From Promethearchaeia archaeon (GTDB taxonomy: Archaea; Asgardarchaeota; Lokiarchaeia; Sigyniarchaeales; SOKP01): 64,000 nucleotides of DNA. The notes under the pieces were generated by a model. That model saw nothing but the letters and a program-made list of their open reading frames with translations. It searched no databases and was not told where the DNA came from. The stretch spans positions 62,001 through 126,000 of the forward strand of contig JAHQWK010000004.1 in the NCBI GenBank assembly GCA_029856145.1, read 5' to 3'. Of the stretch, positions 1 through 8,811 are shown piece after piece. The position numbers and the translations under genes were made by a program. Position 1 is the stretch's first letter, and each line of letters begins with the position of its first letter.

Positions 1-152
1 ATAAGAAGACTTTTTTTAGGTGTTTTTGATATACCAAAGGACCAAAAAAAGAATATTGCTTTATCTTCACACGGAATAAAAGTATGTAAAATTCCTAAAA
101 GAAATGCAGGCGCAAAAATCAGTAATAATGGAGGTGGATAAAATACGAACAT
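1..152 (-). CDS. Partial membrane protein, TauE/SafE or UreH-like N-terminus
   Basis: The first 50 residues of a minus-strand gene are present; the rest lies beyond the left edge. The ATG is at 152-150. The peptide is hydrophobic and contains ILHTFIPCEDKA, which resembles the first conserved GxxH...PCxDK-type motif of the sulfite exporter TauE/SafE and UreH-like transmembrane families. It would be an integral membrane transporter-like protein. The match rests on one short motif, so the family name is tentative. No Shine-Dalgarno site is visible and the start may be leaderless. Confidence 0.55.
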   Translation of the reverse strand, partial: MFVFYPPPLLLIFAPAFLLGILHTFIPCEDKAIFFFWSFGISKTPKKSLL

Positions 153-283
153 ATTGCTTTTAAATTGCTATTTTGTCTAATATTTATTGGAATTTTCTTA
201 TTCTTAATATATTCTTTATGATTATAATTAGAATTTCCTTTTTTAAATATTTTTCAAATCTTTAATAAATAAGATGAACTTTT

Positions 284-1552
284 TTAATAATTTGAATCTT
301 CAGTTAAGCAAAATTTAGTTGATCCGTAAAGTATTATTAATAAAAAGATAGTACTTACGAGATTAAAAGGAAACCATTTTTGAGTAATAAACCAAATTCC
401 CATAAATGCTAAGTCAAAAAAACTAAAAAAGAAAAAACTAGGTTTTACGTACTTTTTCGTTATTTTAGAATTTCGAGGCATATAGAATATTAGAATTATT
501 AAAAGTGGTGTTAGAGCTAATAGATGATGAGTCCATGAGTCATAATATACAAGTAGCATAATTAAAATGCCAAAAAGATAAGCAAAAATGATGGAATTCT
601 CAGTAATCCTTCGAAAAACATAAACAACAAAACTTAATCCCCCAATAATGAATGAAATAAGTAGAAACACTAGTAATGGGTTATGGGAGATATTAAAAAA
701 GATAAAAAAGTTTAAAATTATCTTGGTTAAACTAAATGAATGATTTACGATAATTGTTTCGCTCCCTGTAAAATTAGTTGTTAAAAAACCGTCCCATAGG
801 GATGGATAAAGTAGAAACAAGAAAAGATTTAATGATAAAGGTAATAACAATCCAATTATTCTGATGAGACTTTTTAGAACCTTAAATTCAAATTGTTTCT
901 GTTTAAATCTTAACTTTAATACCAATAAGAAAGGAATCATAAAAATAGTAATTGGCTTTATAATTATACTAAATCCCAAAATGATGCTAGATATTAAATC
1001 CCATTTAAAACCTTCACGAGTTAAAAACAAAAAGAGGGATAATAAAATTAGAAGAGTTACATATAAATTTATTTGGCCCAAGATGTAATTAAAAAGGTTT
1101 GGTAAACCCATTAGAAATAAGCAAATATACATGACAATTCTCTTATCACCTTTTTCATGATCTTCTCTTCTTATATGAATTAGAATTTTATATAGAAGAT
1201 TACAAATTAAAACATTCAATAATAAATTGAATAAGTTAAATACAATAAAGCCTAACTCGAACCCTAATAAGTAAAAAGGAACAAAGAAAGCAGCTGAAAT
1301 TGGAAAATATCTAAATGGCCACATATCAATATAATTTAAAGGATTATATAATCCATTAATATCAGTCATAAAAAGTTCCCCTACTCTGTAATAAACCCGA
1401 AAATCATTTTGTTCTTTAAAAAATACAAGTGTTAAGATCATTGATAAGATAAAATAAAATCCATGAATAAGAACAGTAAGACGAAATATTCTATAATCCC
1501 ATAGACTCCTCCATCTCTTTTCTATCCTAACAAATAATAGTTTTAAATCCAT
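284..1552 (-). CDS. GT87-like polytopic membrane glycosyltransferase
   Basis: This 422-residue protein has about ten hydrophobic segments and an early acidic loop (YRVGELF, then a DINGLYNP stretch). It follows the plan of the DUF2029/GT87 family, which uses polyprenyl-phosphate sugars to extend glycans at the outer face of the membrane. Conserved blocks shared with the paralogue at 2317-3570 include RYFPISA, LGQINLYVT, IIIKPI and YPSLWDGFL. The next gene upstream ends 7 bases before this one starts, so three minus-strand genes from 3570 to 284 probably form one transcript. Sugar donor and acceptor cannot be read from the sequence. Confidence 0.75.
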   Translation of the reverse strand: MDLKLLFVRIEKRWRSLWDYRIFRLTVLIHGFYFILSMILTLVFFKEQNDFRVYYRVGELFMTDINGLYNPLNYIDMWPFRYFPISAAFFVPFYLLGFELGFIVFNLFNLLLNVLICNLLYKILIHIRREDHEKGDKRIVMYICLFLMGLPNLFNYILGQINLYVTLLILLSLFLFLTREGFKWDLISSIILGFSIIIKPITIFMIPFLLVLKLRFKQKQFEFKVLKSLIRIIGLLLPLSLNLFLFLLYPSLWDGFLTTNFTGSETIIVNHSFSLTKIILNFFIFFNISHNPLLVFLLISFIIGGLSFVVYVFRRITENSIIFAYLFGILIMLLVYYDSWTHHLLALTPLLIILIFYMPRNSKITKKYVKPSFFFFSFFDLAFMGIWFITQKWFPFNLVSTIFLLIILYGSTKFCLTEDSNY

Positions 1553-1559
1553 TCTTGAA

Positions 1560-2312
1560 TTACCTATGTTTCCATGATTGGCATGATATTTTTCTTCTTT
1601 TTTTAAAGATATATATTATTATACTTACAGATATAATTGATATTAATCCTATTAAAGTTGGAATTACATATATAGGTAAAAAATTAAGAGATATGTCTAT
1701 AATAACTACATATCCCGTAGTATAGAGTTTATAGGAGTTTAAAATCCCTTGATCATTATAAATAGCGATAATTTTTATCTTTTTTAGAGGAAATCCGAGT
1801 GATATAGCATCTTTTTCAATTTCTACATTTAGAGTAGGTAAAACTCTGTTATCCACATCATACCATTCATTTAATTCTAAATTTCCCATATATTCTCCTA
1901 CGGGAACCGGGAACCAAAATGGAACTAAAGATGTATACTCTGTAAAATTCGATTCTTTAGAATTGAAAAAGTGTGTTATTTCAGAATCATTATCTTTTAT
2001 TCCCCATATTTTCTCACTAGTCCAATCCCAAATACTAAAATTTATTCTAGATAATGATTGATTTACTTCAACACTATTAATTTTCCATTTCATTCTTTTT
2101 CCTATACTTAAATTTTTAAAAACTCCAGAATCTTTCCAGTCACTACCAAAAATTATATCCATTTCCATTTGATTACAAACATTACATTTCCATATTAGCT
2201 CTTGATCTTCATGAACTCCTACTCCATAATCGAGGGCATTTACAGTTGATGCTATATTACCTACTAATAAGAAAAATAATATAAAATTGAAAATATGTAT
2301 TTTCTTCCTCAA
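1560..2312 (-). CDS. Unknown secreted-type protein with one C-terminal membrane anchor
   Basis: I do not recognise this 250-residue protein. It has an N-terminal signal-like hydrophobic stretch (about residues 8-27), a soluble middle with a CNVC pair near residue 43-46, and one membrane helix near residues 212-236 followed by a basic tail (FKKRRK). That is a type I topology with the bulk outside. The only in-frame start is TTG at 2312; a GGGAGG site lies 12 bases upstream inside the end of the preceding glycosyltransferase. Lying between two related glycosyltransferases suggests a role with their glycan product, which is inference. Confidence 0.65.
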   Translation of the reverse strand: MRKKIHIFNFILFFLLVGNIASTVNALDYGVGVHEDQELIWKCNVCNQMEMDIIFGSDWKDSGVFKNLSIGKRMKWKINSVEVNQSLSRINFSIWDWTSEKIWGIKDNDSEITHFFNSKESNFTEYTSLVPFWFPVPVGEYMGNLELNEWYDVDNRVLPTLNVEIEKDAISLGFPLKKIKIIAIYNDQGILNSYKLYTTGYVVIIDISLNFLPIYVIPTLIGLISIISVSIIIYIFKKRRKISCQSWKHR

Positions 2313-2316
2313 TTTC

Positions 2317-3570
2317 TTAAACTTCCTCCCTTTTTTTTTTTTTTTGCAAGCAATATTTACCTATCCCATAGAAAGCTAATATTAGAAAGAATGTACATCC
2401 AAAATTATATGGAAACAATGGATAAATTAAATACCAAACACCTACAAAAGCAAGATCGAAAAAGCTAAAGAAAAACAAACTCAGCTTAATAGGTTCTGTA
2501 ATTTTAGAGCGTCGTGGCAAATTAAACATAATTATTATTAAAATTGGTGTTAAATTGAGTAAATGATGATCCCACGAATCAAAATATGCAAGCAACATGA
2601 TAATGATACCAAAAGCATAACCATATATTATTGAATTTTTCTCAAATCTCCCAATTAAGAAGGTTATAAATCCTAATCCTCCAATAATAGCAATAACTCC
2701 TAAAAAAAGAATAAGTTGATTAAAAGGGATATTATAAAAATAACAGAAATTCGTTATTAGCTTAGTAATACTGAAAGAAAAATTTAAAGCAACTGGATTA
2801 CTTCCTGTAAAATTAGTGTCCAAAAAACCTTCCCATAAGGTTGGATATAAGAAGAAAAGAATAAAATTTAACAAAACAGGTATTAGCACTCCAATTATGC
2901 GTGTCAAACTTCTTAAAAACTCAATTTTAAACTTTTTTTTCACTAAATTGAAATTGATTATGATTAGAAAAGGTATTAAAAAAAAAGCTGTAGGTTTAAT
3001 GATGATGCTTATGCCTAAAATTAGACTGCCAATAAATTGCCATTTAAGGTTTTTATATTTAAGGAAAATGTAAAGAGATAAAACAATAAAAAATGTAATA
3101 TATAAATTAATTTGACCATATATATAATTAAGTACATGGGGTAATCCCATTAAGTAAATACATAAATATAAAATAACTCTTTTATCATCTTTTTCATGAT
3201 CATCGTTTCTAACTAAGATTATAATTTTATAGAGATAATTACAAATCAAAATATTAAGGAATATGTTAAAAATATTGAAAATTATAAAAGCGGACTCAAA
3301 ATTCAAGATAGAAAATGGGATAAAAAATAAAGCCGATAATGGAAAATATCTAAAATCCCATAAATAATATGTTTGATTATAAAGATTTTCAATATCGTTT
3401 AGAAATATATCTCCAACTTTATAAAAAATGATAAAATCATTTTTGTCTCGATAAATTATGAAAAATAATACTATTGAAAGTATAAAATAGAAGAGATGTA
3501 GAATTAGAGCATACCTAAATATATTATGTTTCCATAGCTCTCTAGCCCTCTTGATAAATTTGAATTTCAT
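2317..3570 (-). CDS. GT87-like polytopic membrane glycosyltransferase, paralogue
   Basis: A 417-residue membrane protein clearly related to the one at 284-1552. Shared blocks include RYFPLSALF, YGQINLYIT, IIIKPTAF, YPTLWEGFLDTNFTG and SWDHHLLNLTP. The pair probably arose by local duplication with the 1560-2312 gene kept between them. A T run of 15 bases at 2331-2345 encodes the Lys-rich tail QKKKKREEV; such a run is prone to slippage, so the exact C-terminus is less certain. The stop lies 4 bases before the next gene's TTG start, consistent with translational coupling. Confidence 0.75.
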   Translation of the reverse strand: MKFKFIKRARELWKHNIFRYALILHLFYFILSIVLFFIIYRDKNDFIIFYKVGDIFLNDIENLYNQTYYLWDFRYFPLSALFFIPFSILNFESAFIIFNIFNIFLNILICNYLYKIIILVRNDDHEKDDKRVILYLCIYLMGLPHVLNYIYGQINLYITFFIVLSLYIFLKYKNLKWQFIGSLILGISIIIKPTAFFLIPFLIIINFNLVKKKFKIEFLRSLTRIIGVLIPVLLNFILFFLYPTLWEGFLDTNFTGSNPVALNFSFSITKLITNFCYFYNIPFNQLILFLGVIAIIGGLGFITFLIGRFEKNSIIYGYAFGIIIMLLAYFDSWDHHLLNLTPILIIIMFNLPRRSKITEPIKLSLFFFSFFDLAFVGVWYLIYPLFPYNFGCTFFLILAFYGIGKYCLQKKKKREEV

Positions 3571-3662
3571 TGAATATTTAACAAATTTTTATTTTAGTTT
3601 TAAATTCTTAAATTAAATTACTAAAATTAAATTTTTTAATATTTATTATCAAGGTAAATAGA

Positions 3663-5099
3663 ATGTTAATTCTCACCAACAAATTTGAAAGAGTGACATA
3701 TGGAGTAATAATTGGTAACCGAGATGTTTTTCCAGATAACCTTGCCAAAGAAGGAAGACTTGAAACTATTGAAGTTTTAAATGAATTGGGATACGACTAC
3801 GTTATTTTGAATGAAGAAGATTCTAAATTTGGGGTCGTAGAAACTTACCAAGACGCAAAAAAATGTGCGGATTTATTTAAAAATAACAAAGATAAGATTT
3901 TTGGCATATTAGTGATTCTACCAAATTTTGGAGATGAGAAAGGGATTGCTAATACAATAAAGCTATCAGATCTTAATGTTCCTGTTTTAGTTTATGCTTC
4001 TGCAGACGAAATCGATAAGATGGATAGAAAACATCGAAGAGATGCATTTTGTGGAAAAATATCTGTCACTAGTGTATTATACCAGCATGGAATTCCTTTT
4101 ACATTAACCAAATACCATACATGCCCAATAAAATCTGATGCTTTTAAAGAAGATCTAAAGAGATTTGAAAAAATATGCAGAATAGTAAAAAAACTTAGAG
4201 GTGCTCGATTAGGACAAATAGGAACGAGACCCAATGCTTTTGAAACCGTTAGGTATAGTGAAAAAATATTAGAATTTAATGGGATAAGTATTGAACCAAT
4301 AGATCTATCCGAAATTCTTGGAGATATAGATCAATTAAAGACTGATGATCCGCAAGTAATAGAAAAAATTGAATTCATAAAGAATTATACATCTACTAAA
4401 GTAATTCCTGAAGATAGCTTAATTAAACTAGCAAAATTAGCAGTTGTAATTAAAAATTGGATAATAGAAAATGACTTAGATGGATTTGCTTTTCAATGTT
4501 GGCCTAGTATTCAAGATAATTTTGGAATCGTACCATGTGCAGTAATGAGTATGTTCAGCGAAGGCCTTGTTCCTGCTGCTTGTGAAGTTGATATTTCTGG
4601 TTTAATAGGAATGCTAATATTGCAAATCGCTTCTGGGAGTCCTTCAGCGATACTTGATTGGAACAATAATTATGGTGATAATCCTAACAAAATGGTTTTA
4701 TTTCATTGTAGTAATCTGCCTAAATCGTTCTTTCAAGACACTAAAATGACAATTCATCCAATAATTTCAGACCAAAAAGGTGGAGATGTAAGTTTTGGCG
4801 CAATTCAAGGCCGTATTAAAACTAAACCCTGTACTCTACTGAGAATTGAAACGGATGATCTTTTTGGAGAGATAAAAGCAATTTTAGCAGAAGGGAGTTA
4901 CACTAAAGATCCATTAGACACATTTGGGGGATATGGAGTAGTAAATATTCCTAATTTACCGGAATTGCTAAAAAAGCTATGTCTTGGTGGTTTTGCTCAT
5001 CATGTTGCAGCAACATTAAATCAAGTAGGGGATATTGTAGAAGAAGCATTAACTAAATATTTAGGTTATAACTTTGAATTTCATAATAAAGAAATTTAA
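3663..5099 (+). CDS. L-fucose/L-arabinose isomerase family protein
   Basis: The 478-residue protein fits the FucI/AraA isomerase fold, whose members interconvert aldoses and ketoses with a divalent metal. The three metal ligands of the family appear in order: Glu in PAACEVDISGL, Asp in AILDWNNN, and His in GGFAHHVAATLNQ. The N-terminal half has the Rossmann-like cofactor-free domains of this fold (FGILVILPNFGDE, VPVLVYASADE). It is shorter than bacterial FucI (about 590 residues) and close to archaeal 'isomerase-like' members, so the substrate is unknown. The start ATG at 3663 follows AAGGT. It is convergent with the methyltransferase gene, with only 2 bases between them. Confidence 0.8.
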   Translation: MLILTNKFERVTYGVIIGNRDVFPDNLAKEGRLETIEVLNELGYDYVILNEEDSKFGVVETYQDAKKCADLFKNNKDKIFGILVILPNFGDEKGIANTIKLSDLNVPVLVYASADEIDKMDRKHRRDAFCGKISVTSVLYQHGIPFTLTKYHTCPIKSDAFKEDLKRFEKICRIVKKLRGARLGQIGTRPNAFETVRYSEKILEFNGISIEPIDLSEILGDIDQLKTDDPQVIEKIEFIKNYTSTKVIPEDSLIKLAKLAVVIKNWIIENDLDGFAFQCWPSIQDNFGIVPCAVMSMFSEGLVPAACEVDISGLIGMLILQIASGSPSAILDWNNNYGDNPNKMVLFHCSNLPKSFFQDTKMTIHPIISDQKGGDVSFGAIQGRIKTKPCTLLRIETDDLFGEIKAILAEGSYTKDPLDTFGGYGVVNIPNLPELLKKLCLGGFAHHVAATLNQVGDIVEEALTKYLGYNFEFHNKEI

Positions 5100-5101
5100 A
5101 C

Positions 5102-6196
5102 TTATTTTTTTCTTTTTATTGAAATCTCTTTTTGAAAAAATCCCGATTCGATTATACCACTTTTATTTGTGTCAAGATTTGTAAGAATTTCATATGGATA
5201 AAATTTTTCTGCCGCATTTTGGTAATCTAATATCCTATTTCTAGTCAAATATATTGAATACTCTGAAATATCACATCCAATCCATCTCCTCCCCAATTTT
5301 TCAGCTACTACTAAAGATGTTCCAGAACCACAGAAAAAATCAGCAATTAAATCTCCTTCATTAGAACCTAATCTAATAATTCTATCAAGTAATTTATGAT
5401 GTTTTTGTGTAGGAAACCCTGTCCATTCTTTTGATGCGGGTTGCATACAGGGTATTTTCCAAACATCATCCATCTTTTTGTCATTAACGATTCTATATAT
5501 TGTATGTCCGTTCTCATCTTTCACATTTTTTAAAACACCATTCACCATCTCTCTCTTCAATTGTTTTTGAGGTTTTTTTCGGGGAATTCTTACTTGATTG
5601 AAAGTATAGTTATTAGATTTTGAGTACACTAAAATCGTATCATGAGCTCTTGGTAAATTTTTCTTTCCCGCAGAAAATTTGTTATAATAATACCAAATAA
5701 TATTATTAACAAACCTTTTTTCTCCGAAAATTTCATCCAAAATTAACCGAATATAGTGGTTTGCATGCCAATCTGAATGAATGAAAATTAAACCTGTTTT
5801 TGAGAGAATTTTATTAAATAGTATTATCCTATCGTATAACATTTGTAAATAGGAGCTCAAATCTCTATTCCAATGATCATAATATGCAATAGAATCATAA
5901 AATTTATCACTTTCTTTTATTTTGATTTGATAATTGGTACCAGAAAAGAAAGGTGGATCTATGTAAATTAAATCTATTTTTTCATCAAAATTATTTAATA
6001 AAAAAAGTAAAACTTCTAAATTATCACCCCAGAATAGTTTATTCATCCAAGGTTTAGAGTTATTTATAGTCTTTCTTTCTTTATTACTATTAATTGAATG
6101 AGACTCAAAAGAATTAAAAAAATCAGGAGGGAAATCTTTTAGATCTTCCAATTTAGAATAAATATCTTTTTTGTTTTTCCAGATTAATTTAACCAT
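5102..6196 (-). CDS. Site-specific DNA methyltransferase, N4/N6 (type III Mod-like)
   Basis: The 364-residue protein has the beta-class order of amino-methyltransferase motifs: catalytic motif IV DPPF in LIYIDPPFFSGTNY near residue 80, then the SAM-binding motif I region DFFCGSGTSLVVAEKLGRRW near residue 290, and GCDIS. It would transfer methyl groups from SAM to adenine or cytosine amino groups in DNA. HRTIV-like variable middle residues 170-250 probably recognise the target. No restriction endonuclease or Res helicase gene is adjacent, so it looks like an orphan methyltransferase or part of a reduced defence unit. The next downstream gene on this strand is the unrelated glycosyltransferase group beyond the isomerase. 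Confidence 0.85.
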   Translation of the reverse strand: MVKLIWKNKKDIYSKLEDLKDFPPDFFNSFESHSINSNKERKTINNSKPWMNKLFWGDNLEVLLFLLNNFDEKIDLIYIDPPFFSGTNYQIKIKESDKFYDSIAYYDHWNRDLSSYLQMLYDRIILFNKILSKTGLIFIHSDWHANHYIRLILDEIFGEKRFVNNIIWYYYNKFSAGKKNLPRAHDTILVYSKSNNYTFNQVRIPRKKPQKQLKREMVNGVLKNVKDENGHTIYRIVNDKKMDDVWKIPCMQPASKEWTGFPTQKHHKLLDRIIRLGSNEGDLIADFFCGSGTSLVVAEKLGRRWIGCDISEYSIYLTRNRILDYQNAAEKFYPYEILTNLDTNKSGIIESGFFQKEISIKRKK

Positions 6197-6218
6197 TCTA
6201 ATAATAAAAGAATTTAAT

Positions 6219-6920
6219 TTACTGAATTTCTTTGTTTTCTAAGAGACCGTCAAATTCTCTGTCACTCAGGAAACCCTTGGTAATCATAATATCTTTGATA
6301 CCTTCAATGAGTTGTGGTGCTCCTTTAGCTTCTGCTATTGCTTCTTCTAACGATACTATTTTTTGATTTAATGCTATAATTTCTTTTTCTTTATTTTCTT
6401 TTTCCTCTTTGAGACTTTCAGTTTCTACGTACGTATCTGAAATGGATTTTTGTAACTCACTTTTTAGACCTTCGATTTCATTTTCTTTTTGTTGAACATT
6501 TTCTCTGAGATCTTCATTCTCTTTTTTTAAATTGGCGATTGCATTATCAATTTTTGCAGATGATTCTTTTAATTTGTTTTCTAATTCAGTAACCATAGAG
6601 TTAGATTCAGATAATTTAGTTTCCAAATCTGATTTTGCTGTTCTTAGTTTATTTATCTCTGCATCAGCGTATAGCTTCTCCTCTTTTATTCTCTCAAAAT
6701 TCTTAGTTTTTTCTTTAAAATCTTCAAATTTCTTCTTAGATTCTGATAGATCTTCTTTAGTTGTCTTAAGCTTGGATGAAGTTTTTTCTAACTCCCTTTT
6801 ATTTTGAGTTAATTGTTTTTCTAAAGTATTAATCTTGGATCTGAGATCTAATAAAACCTTTCCCTCAACCGATAGCTTCTTTTCAGGTTTTGCTTCGGCC
6901 TTAACCCAATCGATTGAAAT
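6219..6920 (-). CDS. Coiled-coil protein with apparent ATT start, paralogue 1
   Basis: The frame is open from a TAA at about 6950 to 6219 and encodes an almost continuous coiled coil rich in Lys, Glu, Leu and Ser. No ATG or GTG occurs in frame, and the first TTG (6626) would discard about 98 codons that match the neighbouring paralogue. The peptide ISIDWVKAEAKPEKKLSVEG aligns with ISLEWDKVEAKPNKKVSVEG in the gene at 7079-7807. Placing the start at ATT 6920-6918 puts it 7 bases after a GGTGA site and gives 233 residues. The C-terminus (GFLSDREFDGLL) resembles a SHOCT-like short helical hairpin, which is a tentative likeness. Function unknown; probably an oligomeric scaffold. Confidence 0.7.
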   Translation of the reverse strand: MSIDWVKAEAKPEKKLSVEGKVLLDLRSKINTLEKQLTQNKRELEKTSSKLKTTKEDLSESKKKFEDFKEKTKNFERIKEEKLYADAEINKLRTAKSDLETKLSESNSMVTELENKLKESSAKIDNAIANLKKENEDLRENVQQKENEIEGLKSELQKSISDTYVETESLKEEKENKEKEIIALNQKIVSLEEAIAEAKGAPQLIEGIKDIMITKGFLSDREFDGLLENKEIQ

Positions 6921-6927
6921 TTTCCTT

Positions 6928-6932
6928 TCACC
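6928..6932 (-). promoter_or_regulatory. Shine-Dalgarno GGTGA for the ATT-started coiled-coil gene
   Basis: GGTGA lies 7 bases before ATT 6920. The same site and spacing class occurs before ordinary ATG genes here, for example GGGTGAT before 62219 and GAGGTG before 55997. It therefore supports the non-standard start. Confidence 0.6.
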
Positions 6933-7078
6933 TTTTCTGTATTTTTATAAATTTAATTTTTTAACATATTTAATTTTATGTTGCTATATATTTATTTTCT
7001 TAAAGTTGATTATTTATAAACTTTACATTAAAGTATTTGTAAATATAAAAAACCAATAATATAAGTGAACTTAGTCTT

Positions 7079-7807
7079 TCATTCTTCCATTTCATTTAGT
7101 AATGATTCAAGCTCCTTGTCGGACAAAAAACCTTTTAATTCCATCAACTTCTTAATTTTTTCAATTATCTCAGTTGATATTACTGCTTTAGACACTTGAG
7201 TTTCAAAGTCTTTAAATTTTTTAATTTGATTATCAGTGAATTTTTTTTCATCCTTTAATTTCTCTTTTAAAGTTTCAATTTCTTCATCTTTATGATTAAT
7301 TTCAGATTTCAGATTTTGAATTTCTTTATCTTTATTTAAGAGTTCTTTTACTTTCTCTAACCTCTCTTCTTCTTTAGTGTGAATTTCTTTATTTCTAGAC
7401 AGGAATTTTTCTTCCATTTCATTTGATTTTGTGGCAAATTTATTTAATTGGTTTTCAAGGTTCGTAATTTTAGCTACTGCTTCGGTTAATTTTTTTTCTA
7501 AATTTGATTTGTTTAAGGCTAATTTGGCTATTTCAATATCACCATGCAATTTCTCTTCCTTAATCTGACTTAATGATTTTCTAGCCGTAGATTTTCTTTC
7601 TGTAAGTTCCGTTAAACTTCTTTCACGCCCTGTTAGCTTTTCTTTGGTTGTTTTCAGTTCACTTGTTTTATTTTTTATATTCTTTTGCTCTTTTCTTAAT
7701 TCCTGTTCTAAATCTTTTATTTTAGCCCTAAGTTCTAGTAGGAATGTTCCTTCAACAGATACTTTTTTATTAGGTTTTGCTTCCACCTTATCCCATTCAA
7801 GACTAAT
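7079..7807 (-). CDS. Coiled-coil protein with apparent ATT start, paralogue 2
   Basis: This is the second copy of the coiled-coil family at 6219-6920. It has long heptad-rich helices through about residue 200, then a conserved tail GFLSDKELESLL. A GTG at 7786 is a conventional start, but seven codons upstream of it (ISLEWDK) match the other paralogue at protein level while differing in DNA: Ser is AGT here and TCA there, and Leu/Ile and Glu/Asp are exchanged. An in-frame TGA lies only three codons before the ATT. Starting at ATT 7807-7805 gives 242 residues with a GGTGA site 6 bases upstream. Function unknown. Confidence 0.72.
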   Translation of the reverse strand: MSLEWDKVEAKPNKKVSVEGTFLLELRAKIKDLEQELRKEQKNIKNKTSELKTTKEKLTGRERSLTELTERKSTARKSLSQIKEEKLHGDIEIAKLALNKSNLEKKLTEAVAKITNLENQLNKFATKSNEMEEKFLSRNKEIHTKEEERLEKVKELLNKDKEIQNLKSEINHKDEEIETLKEKLKDEKKFTDNQIKKFKDFETQVSKAVISTEIIEKIKKLMELKGFLSDKELESLLNEMEE

Positions 7808-7813
7808 TTCATT

Positions 7814-7818
7814 TCACC
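7814..7818 (-). promoter_or_regulatory. Shine-Dalgarno GGTGA for the second ATT-started gene
   Basis: GGTGA is 6 bases before ATT 7807. It is 27 bases before the GTG at 7786, too far to serve that codon. It thus favours ATT as the start. Confidence 0.6.
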
Positions 7819-7935
7819 ATTTCATCGCTTTTTTGAAAATATATAAAGTTACAATAATTTTATATAAAAATTAATTATTTCAGTTTAAAAAAATATTGAA
7901 TTATTAAAATAATATAATCTTTAAATTTTAATTAA

Positions 7936-8739
7936 ATGGTAAAACTATCAATTGGAACTGCTGGTTTTTTTTATAAGGATTGGATTGGCCCTTTTTATCC
8001 AAAAAATTTACAAAAAGCCCAATATCTAGAATATTTTTCCAAATTCTTTAATCTAGTTGAAATAAATTCAACTTTCTATAATTTACCCTCTGAAGATATG
8101 GTGATTAATTGGAATCATCGTGTTCCAGAAAATTTCCGGTTTATAGTTAAAGTTTGGCAACAAATTTCCCATAATTTAGATGACCAGGATTTAGACTCGC
8201 ATATTATCGAATTCTTTTCAAGATTGAATGAATTAAAACCTAAGATTATTAGATTTTTATTACAATTTCCTCCTTGGTTTAAATATTCAGAGAGTCATTT
8301 ACAAAAATTGGAGTTGCTTCTTAAAAGGGTTCCTTCAGGGTATAAATACATTATTGAATTACGGGATAATTCATGGTATGATTCTGAGATTCTTTCTAAA
8401 TTTATTGATGGTGAAAATGTAATACTTGGAACAACATATATGCCGAAAATTATCCCCTATTATATGCCAAATCAAAATAAATATTATATTAGGATGATTG
8501 GAGATAGAGAACTTAGTGTTTTTAACCAAATTCAAAGAGATCAAAATGATGCTCTAGACGACCTATATACAAATGTTCAGAAACTAATGAAAACACCCAA
8601 TATATACGAAATCTTTATTATTGTGAATAATCACTTCCAAGGTTATGCTCCTGAATCAGTTAATACGATAAAAAAGAAATTTGGATTGTCATATCGTAGC
8701 TTTAGTAATCAAACAAACTTAATTGATTTCATCTCTTAA
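7936..8739 (+). CDS. DUF72 (YecE-like) TIM-barrel protein
   Basis: The 267-residue protein begins with IGTAGFFYKDWIGPFYPKNL, the hallmark opening of DUF72. Other family blocks follow: FNLVEINSTFYNLPS, FRFIVKVWQQISH, FLLQFPPWF, YIIELRDNSWY and FIIVNNHFQGYAPES near the end. Length is normal for the family. Members form a TIM barrel and their biochemical role is not established. The divergent coiled-coil gene shares the upstream region. Family assignment is firm, function is not. Confidence 0.9.
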   Translation: MVKLSIGTAGFFYKDWIGPFYPKNLQKAQYLEYFSKFFNLVEINSTFYNLPSEDMVINWNHRVPENFRFIVKVWQQISHNLDDQDLDSHIIEFFSRLNELKPKIIRFLLQFPPWFKYSESHLQKLELLLKRVPSGYKYIIELRDNSWYDSEILSKFIDGENVILGTTYMPKIIPYYMPNQNKYYIRMIGDRELSVFNQIQRDQNDALDDLYTNVQKLMKTPNIYEIFIIVNNHFQGYAPESVNTIKKKFGLSYRSFSNQTNLIDFIS

Positions 8740-8781
8740 TCAATTTTTATTCAAGAAATTCTCGATTTTGAATAAGTAAAT

Positions 8782-8789
8782 TTTAAATA
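8782..8789 (+). promoter_or_regulatory. TATA-like box A, leaderless start
   Basis: TTTAAATA is centred about 26 bases before the ATG at 8812. That is the usual archaeal box A to start-site distance, so the transcript probably begins at or next to the ATG. Confidence 0.5.
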
Positions 8790-8811
8790 CATCTTATTTA
8801 ACTATAATTTT

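Noticed and set aside
864..1088. Plus-strand ORF inside the glycosyltransferase gene
   Set aside because: It lies wholly within a recognised minus-strand gene, has no site before it and no family likeness.
6532..6807. Plus-strand ORF opposite the first coiled-coil gene
   Set aside because: It mirrors the Glu/Lys/Ser coiled-coil codons; the minus-strand frame matches a paralogue and is the real gene.
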